A stretch of DNA of 7,986 nt from positions 1 to 7,986 of the forward strand of contig MEVN01000021.1 of the NCBI GenBank assembly GCA_001772985.1. Reading direction: 5' to 3'. Numbering within the stretch: the stretch's first letter is position 1; every line of letters starts with the position of its first letter. Shown here piece by piece: positions 1 through 5,198 of this stretch. The notes under the pieces are model-generated. The model worked only from the letters and a program-made list of their open reading frames with translations, searched no databases and was not told where the DNA came from. Both the position numbers and the translations under genes were made by a program. The stretch comes from a candidate division WWE3 bacterium RIFCSPLOWO2_12_FULL_36_10 (GTDB taxonomy: Bacteria > Patescibacteriota > WWE3 > UBA101185 > UBA10185).

Positions 1-153
1 TGTCAAACTAAAGTTGAATGAAATTTTATCATTAGCATACTTCTTTCGATCCGCTACAGTAGTCGTTTTATTTATAAAATATTTATTGTTTAAACTTTTA
101 TATACGATAACGCTAAACAAAATCACAACGGATGTTAAAAAAATTGTAACCAA
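1..153 (-). CDS. Partial membrane-anchored protein, N-terminus only
   Basis: On the minus strand a frame is open from a stop at 181-183 to the left edge. It encodes a strongly hydrophobic stretch (residues such as VTIFLTSVVILFSVIV) followed by YKSLNNKYF and a polar tail. This looks like a single N-terminal membrane anchor of an exported or pilin-like protein that continues outside the window. There is no ATG in frame. The best start I see is TTG at 151-153, 11 nt after the hepT stop, with no Shine-Dalgarno sequence. The residues just upstream of it (KTELTVRV) also look like coding sequence, so the true 5' end may be lost. It could be the third gene of the mntA-hepT transcript or a gene whose start was removed. 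Family not recognised. Confidence 0.35.
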   Translation of the reverse strand, partial: MVTIFLTSVVILFSVIVYKSLNNKYFINKTTTVADRKKYANDKISFNFSLT

Positions 154-164
154 TACACGTACTG

Positions 165-470
165 TTAGCTCTGTTTTTCTTTAGCTAGAATTTTGCTAAC
201 CATCTCTTTTAATATTGGTAGATCTACTTTAATAGTTTTCCATAATTTTTCTATATCGATATTATCGTAGTCATGTACAAGTATATTTCGCATTGAAACC
301 GCTTTTTTTGAAGGTAACTCTGGGTGTTTTGTTAAAAATTCTGTATCTATTTTGTTCATTGCTTCATCAATGATTGAAATTTGTCTTATTACAGTATCTT
401 GTGTTTTTTGATCGTATGAAAATTCCTCAAGAGTCATATCTACAATATAAAGAAAATTATCTTTCTTCAT
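165..470 (-). CDS. hepT: HEPN-domain toxin, HepT-like (DUF86)
   Basis: This 101-residue, mostly helical protein carries the HepT signature RX4HXY: Arg61, Asn62, His66 and Tyr68 in RNILVHDY. In characterised HEPN-MNT modules HEPN is the toxin, an RNase whose Arg/His residues act at a dimer interface, and the motif tyrosine is AMPylated by the MNT partner. The first codons overlap the end of the MNT gene by 14 bp (457-470), so the two are co-transcribed and probably translationally coupled. No Shine-Dalgarno precedes the ATG. The length fits the family and all motif residues are present, so the toxin looks intact. Function is inferred from motif and gene pairing. The cellular RNA target cannot be read from the sequence. 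Confidence 0.85.
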   Translation of the reverse strand: MKKDNFLYIVDMTLEEFSYDQKTQDTVIRQISIIDEAMNKIDTEFLTKHPELPSKKAVSMRNILVHDYDNIDIEKLWKTIKVDLPILKEMVSKILAKEKQS

Positions 471-747
471 ACAGTACCTGTAAGTCTTTTAATATATAAG
501 GTTTTATTCTTTCTTTTATATGTTTTCTAGATACTAAATCTATATCCCTTTTGAAAAGATCTTGAAATTGGTTTATTATTCGCCCTTCTTCTAGCAATGA
601 TGGTGTAGTCTTGTATTCTACAAGCAAATCTACATCGCTAGTGGGTGTAAAATCTCCTCTTGCATATGACCCAAACAAACCAAGGTACGATATACCGTTT
701 TGTTGGCATAGTTTGTTAATTTGTAGGGTGTTCAGTTGAGCTTGCAT
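457..747 (-). CDS. mntA: MNT-domain nucleotidyltransferase antitoxin
   Basis: This is a minimal nucleotidyltransferase of 96 residues. It has the exact GSX10DXD motif: Gly26-Ser27 in LFGSYARGD and Asp38/Asp40 in SDVDLLV. Asp70 in DIDLV is the likely third metal ligand. In MntA-HepT pairs this enzyme transfers AMP from ATP onto the HepT tyrosine and so neutralises the toxin. I place the start at the ATG at 745-747, not at the upstream in-frame ATG at 966. The domain begins right after 747, and an extended -10 box (TGC-TATACT) lies 6 nt before this ATG, which would give a leaderless mRNA. The 73 extra residues of the longer frame come from the hairpin-rich segment and resemble no part of this family. 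Confidence 0.85.
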   Translation of the reverse strand: MQAQLNTLQINKLCQQNGISYLGLFGSYARGDFTPTSDVDLLVEYKTTPSLLEEGRIINQFQDLFKRDIDLVSRKHIKERIKPYILKDLQVLYEER

Positions 748-753
748 ATGGAA

Positions 754-762
754 AGTATAGCA
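754..762 (-). promoter_or_regulatory. Extended -10 promoter for mntA-hepT
   Basis: On the minus strand TGC-TATACT is followed by 6 nt and then the mntA ATG. TATACT matches 5 of 6 of the sigma-70 -10 consensus and has the TGN extension. The -35 region around 776-782 is poor, as is common with extended -10 promoters. The expected transcription start falls on or next to the A of the ATG. Confidence 0.55.
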
Positions 763-782
763 AATAAAGTATGTGGGTAAAA

Positions 783-812
783 ATGAAGGACTCCGGTCTA
801 AAGCCCGGAGCC
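783..812 (-). terminator. Possible terminator after the relE-type operon
   Basis: Read on the minus strand, an 8-bp stem (GGCTCCGG with CCGGAGTC, one G-T pair) and an 8-nt loop are followed by CTTCATTTTT. This resembles an intrinsic terminator with an imperfect U tract. It would separate the toxin gene at 1007-1258 from mntA, whose promoter lies just beyond. Confidence 0.35.
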
Positions 813-966
813 TCCTCTTTTCTTTGCAGAAGGAAACGCATTCATCTCCAGGCTTAAAAGCGCCATCGGCGCTTGCGCCATTATGGGCGGCTAAAGCCTT
901 GGAGTCTTCTGCTACAGAAAATAAATTCTTAGGAGCTTTTGGGTTATAGTTCTTTTTGGTGACCAT
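783..966 (-). mobile_element. Hairpin-rich segment, possible IS200/IS605-type right-end remnant
   Basis: This segment is visibly richer in G and C than its surroundings and packed with palindromes: a stem at 791-810 (CTCCGG/CCGGAG), a 7-bp stem with a 3-nt loop at 858-874, a stem at 876-889, and an outer pairing of 848-855 with 894-902. The word GGCTTTAG on the minus strand occurs at both ends of the segment (near 798-805 and 891-898), each preceded by CTCC. GAAGGACTCC (785-794) and GGAGTCTTC (901-909) form an imperfect inverted pair. An open frame crosses it without a recognisable domain. Hairpins carrying such words, overlapping the end of an open frame, recall the right ends and omega-RNA regions of IS200/IS605 elements. 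No transposase is present, so this would be a relic. A structured RNA or another repeat family is equally possible. Confidence 0.3.
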
Positions 967-1006
967 CTGTCAGGATGTGCGAACTGCTATATAAGCTAAA
1001 AACAAG

Positions 1007-1258
1007 TTATTTCCCATAAACCCCCTGTCTATGTGCAATTGTTACAACGAAAACTTTTTTTAATTTCTCATCGATGTAGTAAAGTATTCTATAAGGCCAA
1101 GCTCTTAAAGAGCGTACTTCTGATAGTTTACCAGTAAGCTTTTTTCCCTCAAACGGACTTTGTTCCAGTACTAATAGTTTCCTTCGTATCTTTGACTGTT
1201 CACCAGTAGACAAATGTTTGTACTGTTTCAATGCTTTGGGTGTAACCACGACCTGCAT
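1007..1258 (-). CDS. RelE/ParE-family toxin
   Basis: This 83-residue protein has the RelE fold signature. An N-terminal strand (MQVVVTPKAL) is followed by helices. Then comes SPFEGKKLTG, the core strand LRAWPYRILYYID with Arg52 and Arg57, and the terminal IAHRQGVY with His76, Arg77 and Tyr81. Most members are ribosome-dependent mRNA endonucleases and some (ParE) poison gyrase. The retained basic and C-terminal HR..VY residues favour the mRNA interferase branch. The gene begins one base after the antitoxin stop (TAG-C-ATG) with no Shine-Dalgarno, so it depends on coupling to the upstream antitoxin. The length is normal and nothing is broken. Whether it is RelE or YoeB in substrate is not decided, although its antitoxin is of the YefM/Phd type. 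Confidence 0.85.
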   Translation of the reverse strand: MQVVVTPKALKQYKHLSTGEQSKIRRKLLVLEQSPFEGKKLTGKLSEVRSLRAWPYRILYYIDEKLKKVFVVTIAHRQGVYGK

Positions 1259-1259
1259 G

Positions 1260-1511
1260 CTATAGTTCTGAAATATCTGTCCCTTTATCCTTTTTCGCTT
1301 GTTTTAGACCCACTAGTATGCTCTTTTTTGCTCCTGTGATGCTTAGGACTTCTGCGGTTTCTTCAAGCGACTCTAATTCGATAGCACTTAAAAGTGTTGC
1401 TTTAGGTTGGCCATTAACGGTGATTGTTATCCTATCCATATTAATATTCACTTTATTAACAAGATCAGGAAGCGTAGCTCTTGCGGTGGAAACTGACATT
1501 AGTTTATTCAT
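1260..1511 (-). CDS. Phd/YefM-family antitoxin
   Basis: This 83-residue antitoxin has the typical Phd/YefM N-terminal DNA-binding domain: VSTARATLPDLVNKV, then ITITVNGQPKATLLSAIELESLEET, where the NGxPxAxL pattern is diagnostic. A charged C-terminal segment would wrap the toxin. It neutralises the toxin encoded one base downstream and represses its own promoter. The start is set at the ATG at 1509-1511. A longer frame from a TTG at 1538 would translate the operator itself and is rejected. The -10 box lies 6 nt before this ATG, so the mRNA would be leaderless. The operon starts 15 bp downstream of the tRNA-Leu CCA end. Confidence 0.85.
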   Translation of the reverse strand: MNKLMSVSTARATLPDLVNKVNINMDRITITVNGQPKATLLSAIELESLEETAEVLSITGAKKSILVGLKQAKKDKGTDISEL

Positions 1512-1517
1512 GGATCC

Positions 1518-1546
1518 AATGTACAAGGTTATGTACAACGTGTCAA
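1518..1546 (-). promoter_or_regulatory. Antitoxin promoter with paired TGTACA operators
   Basis: On the minus strand there is a perfect TTGACA (1541-1546), a 17-bp spacer and TACATT (1518-1523), followed by 6 nt and the ATG. Two copies of the palindrome TGTACA lie at 1520-1525 and 1532-1537, exactly 12 bp apart, inside the larger direct repeat TTGTACAT. One overlaps the -10 box and the other lies in the spacer. TGTACA cores with 12-bp centre spacing are the described operator of E. coli yefM-yoeB, so autorepression by the Phd/YefM antitoxin is strongly suggested. Confidence 0.75.
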
Positions 1547-1560
1547 CAGGTTCGGGTTGC

Positions 1561-1646
1561 TGGTGGGCGAGGAGGGAGTCGAACCCTCACAACCGTAAGG
1601 TCACAGCATTTTAAGTGCTGCGTGTATACCATTCCACCACTCGCCC
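1561..1646 (-). tRNA. tRNA-Leu(TAA)
   Basis: The acceptor stem GGGCGAG/CTCGCCC is followed by discriminator A and an encoded CCA. The anticodon stem CAGCA/TGCTG encloses loop CTTAAAA, giving anticodon TAA (codon UUA). The long variable arm (ACCTTACGGT hairpin) is typical of class II tRNA-Leu. The T-arm is GAGGG-TTCGACT-CCCTC. It lies 35 bp downstream of tRNA-Arg, and I see no clear -10 box of its own, so the two are probably co-transcribed. Confidence 0.95.
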
Positions 1647-1681
1647 ATTAATGGTTTACCATCCATAGCTTTAGCAACGGA

Positions 1682-1757
1682 TGGCGCACCTGGCAGGAAT
1701 CGAACCTGCGACCTTTTCCTTAGAAGGGAACTGCTCTATCCCCTGAGCTACAGGTGC
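1682..1757 (-). tRNA. tRNA-Arg(TCT)
   Basis: The acceptor stem is GCACCTG/CAGGTGC, with discriminator G and an encoded CCA. The D-arm is GCTC/GAGC. The anticodon loop CTTCTAA gives anticodon TCT (codon AGA). The T-arm is GCAGG-TTCGATT-CCTGC. The outermost anticodon-stem pair (27-43) is a G-A mismatch. It is the upstream member of a two-tRNA unit with tRNA-Leu. Confidence 0.95.
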
Positions 1758-1763
1758 ATGCAT

Positions 1764-1772
1764 AAAATAACA
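1764..1772 (-). promoter_or_regulatory. Possible promoter of tRNA-Arg/tRNA-Leu
   Basis: On the minus strand TGT-TATTTT (an extended -10, 4 of 6 in the hexamer) ends 6 nt before the first base of mature tRNA-Arg. Initiation would then fall on or beside the mature 5' end. The hexamer is weak and the region is AT-rich, so this is tentative. Confidence 0.3.
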
Positions 1773-1814
1773 TTTGTATTTTAACTCAAAAGATAAAAAT
1801 TAGCACCCATTGTG

Positions 1815-1820
1815 TATAAT
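1815..1820 (+). promoter_or_regulatory. -10 box of the S66 peptidase gene
   Basis: A perfect TATAAT lies 8 nt before the ATG at 1829, with no Shine-Dalgarno between them. The expected start of transcription is at or 1-2 nt before the ATG. I see no good -35 hexamer 16-18 bp upstream. Confidence 0.55.
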
Positions 1821-1828
1821 CACATACT

Positions 1829-2836
1829 ATGAAGAGTTTTTCTAAACCAAAAAAACTAAAAAAGGGAGATACTATAGGCATTATAGCGCCATCCGATGCT
1901 ATAGAAAAGGCATATATTAAACAGGGAGTAGCGCTAATAGAGTCCTGGGGGCTTAAAACCAAGCTTGGTAAGCATTTGTTCTCCTATGTTGGGGATTTCG
2001 CTGCCGGAACAGCTTCGGAGAGAAGGGAAGACATTACAAGAATGATAGAAGATCCTGATGTTAAGGTCATTTGGTCTGCAATTGGAGGTTACGCTGCTAC
2101 AGAAGTACTACCTGCATTTACGCCAGAAATTATAAAAAAACTTCAATCAAAGCCCAAATGGTTTATTGGGTATAGCGATGTTTGTGTATTACTAAATGTA
2201 TTAGCTTCCAGTAGAATTGCAAGTATTCACGGACCAAATCTTTCAGGAATTATGACTTGGGATGAGAAGTCAAGAAGATGGCTTAAGAATATGTTATTTG
2301 ACGGCGATAATTTTGAAATTGGTAGTGAAGCGAATTGGAAAATATTAATAAGCGGAGAAGCTCAAGGCCAACTTTTAACTTCAAATTTAGACGCATTAAT
2401 TACAACTTTTGGAACAAAATATGATCCTTTAATGCATGGAACATCGGATGTAATTTTAGGTATTGAAGAATGGTGGATTGATAAAAGTACCTTGCAAAGA
2501 CAAGTTGATACTATTTTAAATCATAAAAAAAGTGATCGAATAAAAGGGCTTATTCTTGGAAGGTTTGTTGGGATTGGCGAACAGTCATATCCTGAGTGGG
2601 GTAAAAAAGTTACATCGCACGCGTTAATTGAAGGACGGGTTAGAGTTAAAGGTGGAATTCCTCTTGTTGTATTATCTGATTTTGGTCATCCTAGTGAAAA
2701 GGGTTGGTTTGAAGAAAAGTTTTCTGTGTTTTCAAAACCTGAATCATTTTTATCTTTACCAAATGGAATTCAAGTAAAATTATCTGCAGATTCATCTTCT
2801 GCTACGTTAAAATTTTTAGAAAAAATAACAGCCTAA
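1829..2836 (+). CDS. S66-family serine peptidase (LD-carboxypeptidase/MccF-like)
   Basis: This 335-residue protein has the full S66 architecture. The N-terminal lobe begins LKKGDTIGIIAPSD, then ASERREDITRMIEDP, IWSAIGGYAA and FIGYSD. The nucleophile is Ser116 in GYSD. The triad partners are probably Glu213 (GIEEWW) and His287 (SDFGHPSEK), matching the Ser-Glu-His order of P. aeruginosa LdcA. Characterised members trim the terminal D-Ala from L,D-linked murein tetrapeptides, or, in the MccF branch, cleave microcin C-type aminoacyl nucleotides. The usual GG in the conserved GxLxGGNLxxL segment is replaced by Thr-Ser (GQLLTSNLDAL, 180-190). No signal peptide is visible, so it acts in the cytoplasm. 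Transcription is leaderless, and the ATP-grasp gene follows 46 bp downstream with its own promoter. I cannot decide between murein recycling and peptide-antibiotic immunity. Confidence 0.85.
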   Translation: MKSFSKPKKLKKGDTIGIIAPSDAIEKAYIKQGVALIESWGLKTKLGKHLFSYVGDFAAGTASERREDITRMIEDPDVKVIWSAIGGYAATEVLPAFTPEIIKKLQSKPKWFIGYSDVCVLLNVLASSRIASIHGPNLSGIMTWDEKSRRWLKNMLFDGDNFEIGSEANWKILISGEAQGQLLTSNLDALITTFGTKYDPLMHGTSDVILGIEEWWIDKSTLQRQVDTILNHKKSDRIKGLILGRFVGIGEQSYPEWGKKVTSHALIEGRVRVKGGIPLVVLSDFGHPSEKGWFEEKFSVFSKPESFLSLPNGIQVKLSADSSSATLKFLEKITA

Positions 2837-2847
2837 TTTCATTTTTC

Positions 2848-2875
2848 TTGACAATAAAATTTTAATCATAATAAT
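2848..2875 (+). promoter_or_regulatory. Promoter of the ATP-grasp gene
   Basis: A perfect TTGACA (2848-2853), a 16-bp spacer and AATAAT (2870-2875) are followed by 7 nt and the ATG at 2883. The transcript would begin on or beside the start codon. No Shine-Dalgarno is present. The gene can therefore be expressed separately from the S66 gene. Confidence 0.6.
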
Positions 2876-2882
2876 TAAGTAA

Positions 2883-3890
2883 ATGGATTTTTCTATTGCC
2901 CACAATTTAATTAAAAACAAAAAATTAATAATTCTTTACGATGATATGGAAGGTTGGGAAGAAAATGAAGTACTCATACCAAAACAATCAATAGAGGTTT
3001 TGGATAAAGATTTGAAAGATTTAAATGTGAATTATCAGATCTTAACTTCAAAAGGCGGTGTAGAAAACATAGTTAAGAAGTTTAATCCATCTTCAACTGT
3101 AATATTTAATTGGGTCGAAAGTATAAATGACGAACCCAATACCTTTCATTTAATCTCACCAATATATGAAAAATATAACTTTATATATACAGGTTCAGAT
3201 TCAAGAACCTTAGAGTTAACTACATATAAAAACGAAACCTTAAAGATATTAGAAGATTCAAATGTACAAATTCCTATTACAAGTTATTATGGGAATTGTT
3301 ATAATGTCGATTGGAATGTCTTTCCGTGTATTGTAAAACCTTGTGCTGAACATGGGTCGGATGGAATTACAAACCGTTCAGTTGTAGATGACTTAAATCA
3401 ACTTATTTTAAGAATAGGTGAAATTTCAAAAAAATTTAATAATGGTGTCATTGTTCAAGAATTTTTAGACGGCACAGAATATAACGTTTCTATTTGGGGA
3501 AATAAAATACTAGAACACTTACCTATTAGCTCAATGGAATATTCAGATTTTGAGGATTATCATGATAGAATTTGTGGCTTTGATGCAAAATGGAACCCGG
3601 AGTCTACCTCTTTTGACAGAGTAAAGACAATTTGTCCAACAATTCTTCCAAAATATCTCGAAGAAAAAATATCAACTTTAGCAAAGAATGCATATGTTGC
3701 AACAGGCTGCAGAGATTATGGAAGAATTGATATTAAATTGAAGAATCATGAGCCCGTTGTAATCGATGTAAACTCAAATCCGGACTTAAGTATAGACGCG
3801 GGGTTTTACAGGTCCGCATCTTTTGCAGGTTTTAATTATGGACAAATGTTTGTTCAAATCGCCGGCTTTGCTGTTGAGAGAAGTTTATAG
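2883..3890 (+). CDS. D-Ala-D-Ala ligase-like ATP-grasp enzyme
   Basis: This 335-residue protein follows the D-alanine-D-alanine ligase layout. It has an N-terminal preATP-grasp domain, then YTGSDSRTLELTTYKNETLKIL (102-123) as in Ddl. The ATP-binding strand FPCIVKP has Lys152, and the glycine-rich loop is AEHGSDGI. VIVQEFLDGTEYNVSIWG follows (189-206). The Mg-binding strands are GCRDYGRIDIK (Arg281, Asp283) and VIDVNSNPD (Asp295, Asn297, Asn299). Such enzymes activate a carboxylate as acyl phosphate and join it to an amine. The last motif differs from Ddl, which has E-[LIVA]-N-[STP]-x-P-[GA]: Glu is Asp here and the final Gly/Ala is Asp. The substrate may therefore not be D-Ala. Its neighbour is a peptidase able to act on L,D-peptide bonds. 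It overlaps the convergent EEP gene by 6 bp. Confidence 0.8.
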   Translation: MDFSIAHNLIKNKKLIILYDDMEGWEENEVLIPKQSIEVLDKDLKDLNVNYQILTSKGGVENIVKKFNPSSTVIFNWVESINDEPNTFHLISPIYEKYNFIYTGSDSRTLELTTYKNETLKILEDSNVQIPITSYYGNCYNVDWNVFPCIVKPCAEHGSDGITNRSVVDDLNQLILRIGEISKKFNNGVIVQEFLDGTEYNVSIWGNKILEHLPISSMEYSDFEDYHDRICGFDAKWNPESTSFDRVKTICPTILPKYLEEKISTLAKNAYVATGCRDYGRIDIKLKNHEPVVIDVNSNPDLSIDAGFYRSASFAGFNYGQMFVQIAGFAVERSL

Positions 3891-4655
3891 AGCAAATTCT
3901 AAATAAAGGGAAAGATGGTCGGATACTAAATTATCCATAACCTTAAAATCTACAACTTTAATTCCATTTGAAATTATCATGTAATCTGCGAACTTCTGAT
4001 CCTTTTTGTAAAGACTACTTCTTGTTGAGGTGATTTTAAATTCTTTTATGAGATTTTTCATTCCGCGATCTAAAATATTTAAACTTTTTGTATTTGGGTT
4101 TAAGTTAAAGTCACCACATAGAATTTTTTCACCGTCAAATTTTTTCATAAAAGAGCGCACTTTATTTGATTGCTTAATTCTTAAATTGTTATCTTCTTTA
4201 TCCTTAGTCCATAAGCCGTGTAAGTTGAATATCGTTAATTTTTGGTTTCCTATTGCAATAGTTGCATACTGCATGTTTCTTGGTATATCTGTGTAGCCAT
4301 CAAAATTGATTTTACCCACCCCTTTTTCTAGATGAACAAATACTTCTCCTTTGTCGATTGTTTTAATTCCATTCTTTATAAAAGTTGAGAGTCCAAATGT
4401 TAAATCAAAATTAACTTCTCCGGCTTGATCGTAACCGCTAAGTTGCGGATTGTAAAATCCTTGATAATTGTTTAAGATATTGGAAATTTCTTTAAATAGA
4501 TGTGTTCTTATTCCATTACTTTCTAGTATTGTTGAGTTGCTATCAAATATTTCTTGGAAACAGAAAATATCAATTTGATCTCTTTGATCTTCCAAAAAAC
4601 CATATAGTTCATTTTTAAGCTTTCCTCCAAATGTGTTTAAAGAAATAATTTTCAC
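3885..4655 (-). CDS. Endonuclease/exonuclease/phosphatase (EEP) family enzyme
   Basis: Starting at GTG (4653-4655) the protein has 256 residues and opens directly with the first EEP strand, KIISLNTFGG (Asn7). Other motifs follow in order: CFQEIF with Glu35, FNLHG with His146, CGDFN at 180-184, FADYMI with Asp224, and VSDHLSLYLEF with Asp246 and His247. All metal and catalytic positions are present, so it should be an active Mg-dependent phosphodiesterase or phosphatase. Substrates in this fold range from DNA and RNA to phospholipids. Longer in-frame starts (ATG 4694, TTG 4715) overlap the toxin gene and add residues outside the fold. No signal peptide is seen. It lies 19 bp after the toxin gene with no clear promoter between, so it is probably the third gene of the toxin-antitoxin operon. 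The substrate is unknown. Confidence 0.8.
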   Translation of the reverse strand: MKIISLNTFGGKLKNELYGFLEDQRDQIDIFCFQEIFDSNSTILESNGIRTHLFKEISNILNNYQGFYNPQLSGYDQAGEVNFDLTFGLSTFIKNGIKTIDKGEVFVHLEKGVGKINFDGYTDIPRNMQYATIAIGNQKLTIFNLHGLWTKDKEDNNLRIKQSNKVRSFMKKFDGEKILCGDFNLNPNTKSLNILDRGMKNLIKEFKITSTRSSLYKKDQKFADYMIISNGIKVVDFKVMDNLVSDHLSLYLEFAL

Positions 4656-4674
4656 TTCATGAATAAGATTACCA

Positions 4675-4896
4675 TTATTTTCTATAAACCTCATCGTGAG
4701 TGCCAAGGTCAACAAAATAAGCTATATTTTTATCTATCATTATATAAACCATTCTTAACCCCTTACTAATTGAAATACTCCAACGGTTATTAAGATTACC
4801 GGACAATTTATGTGTTCTTAGAGATGGGTGTTTTGAATTTAATTCAAATAAGCTAATTTGTTTTTCAATCCTACTTACTAATTTTCTGTCCTTCAT
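4675..4896 (-). CDS. RelE/YafQ-like mRNA interferase toxin
   Basis: This 73-residue toxin has the pattern HPSLRTHKLSG, RWSISISKGLRMVYIM and VDLGTHDEVY, characteristic of small RelE/StbE-YafQ relatives. His29, Arg48, His67, Asp68 and Tyr71 are the likely functional residues. Members cleave mRNA at the ribosome. It is about 10-15 residues shorter at the N-terminus than many relatives. An in-frame stop lies immediately before the ATG, so it cannot be longer, and the first strand may be reduced. The start overlaps the antitoxin by 26 bp, indicating coupled translation. It is distinct in sequence from the toxin at 1007-1258. Confidence 0.8.
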   Translation of the reverse strand: MKDRKLVSRIEKQISLFELNSKHPSLRTHKLSGNLNNRWSISISKGLRMVYIMIDKNIAYFVDLGTHDEVYRK

Positions 4897-5149
4897 TTAG
4901 ATTTTTAAAAAAATCAGACGCATTAATTGATTTCTTTATCTGACTAAATGCTTTTTGAGTATTTCTTTCTACTTGTTCTGAAGCCTGGAATGTTGGATAA
5001 TCTTCGTTCTCAACTTCTTTAAGGATTAAATGTTTAACGAATTGAGTTACAGGAACTCCAAGTCTGGCAGCTCTTGATTCTAAACGATCGTTTAGTTGTT
5101 CAGAAAGACTTATTTTTAACTTTACTTGTATATTAGATTGTATACCCAT
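4871..5149 (-). CDS. Ribbon-helix-helix antitoxin
   Basis: This 92-residue protein contains a ribbon-helix-helix unit at about residues 8-46: strand VKLKISLS, helix EQLNDRLESRAARLG, turn VPVTQ and helix FVKHLILKEVE. A polar, charged C-terminal half would bind the toxin. As a dimer it should bind direct-repeat DNA and repress its own operon, and the promoter contains such a repeat. It is the first gene of an antitoxin-toxin-EEP run and lies immediately downstream of tRNA-Gly. The ATG at 5147-5149 is 9 nt from the -10 box, so the leader is at most a few bases. Confidence 0.8.
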   Translation of the reverse strand: MGIQSNIQVKLKISLSEQLNDRLESRAARLGVPVTQFVKHLILKEVENEDYPTFQASEQVERNTQKAFSQIKKSINASDFFKNLNEGQKISK

Positions 5150-5158
5150 AATAACTAA

Positions 5159-5187
5159 ATAATACCTAGAAAGTACCTAAAAGTCAA
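5159..5187 (-). promoter_or_regulatory. Antitoxin promoter with direct-repeat operator
   Basis: On the minus strand TTGACT (5182-5187) is followed by a 17-bp spacer and TATTAT (5159-5164). The spacer and -10 hold the direct repeat TAGGTACT (5172-5179) and TAGGTATT (5161-5168), 11 bp apart, about one helical turn. Ribbon-helix-helix dimers characteristically bind such in-phase repeats. Occupancy would block both spacer and -10. Confidence 0.65.
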
Positions 5188-5198
5188 CATTAAATTAT

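Noticed and set aside
748..966. N-terminal 73-residue extension of the MNT protein from ATG 966
   Set aside because: It comes from the hairpin-rich segment and shows no family similarity. The MNT domain and an extended -10 box both point to the ATG at 747.
1512..1538. Longer antitoxin start at TTG 1538
   Set aside because: It would translate the -10 box and both operator palindromes; the ATG at 1511 fits the promoter spacing and the family N-terminus.
1318..1614. Plus-strand open frame of 98 codons
   Set aside because: It lies antisense to the Phd/YefM antitoxin and runs into the tRNA-Leu gene; a shadow frame.
1650..1661. Palindrome ATGGTTTACCAT between tRNA-Arg and tRNA-Leu as a terminator
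   Set aside because: The loop would be only two bases and no T run follows on either strand.
4030..4296. Plus-strand open frame of 88 codons
   Set aside because: It lies entirely antisense to the EEP gene, which has a complete set of catalytic motifs.
4656..4715. Longer EEP starts at TTG 4715 or ATG 4694
   Set aside because: The added residues lie outside the EEP fold; the GTG at 4655 begins directly with the first conserved strand. Some doubt remains because no promoter or Shine-Dalgarno supports the GTG.
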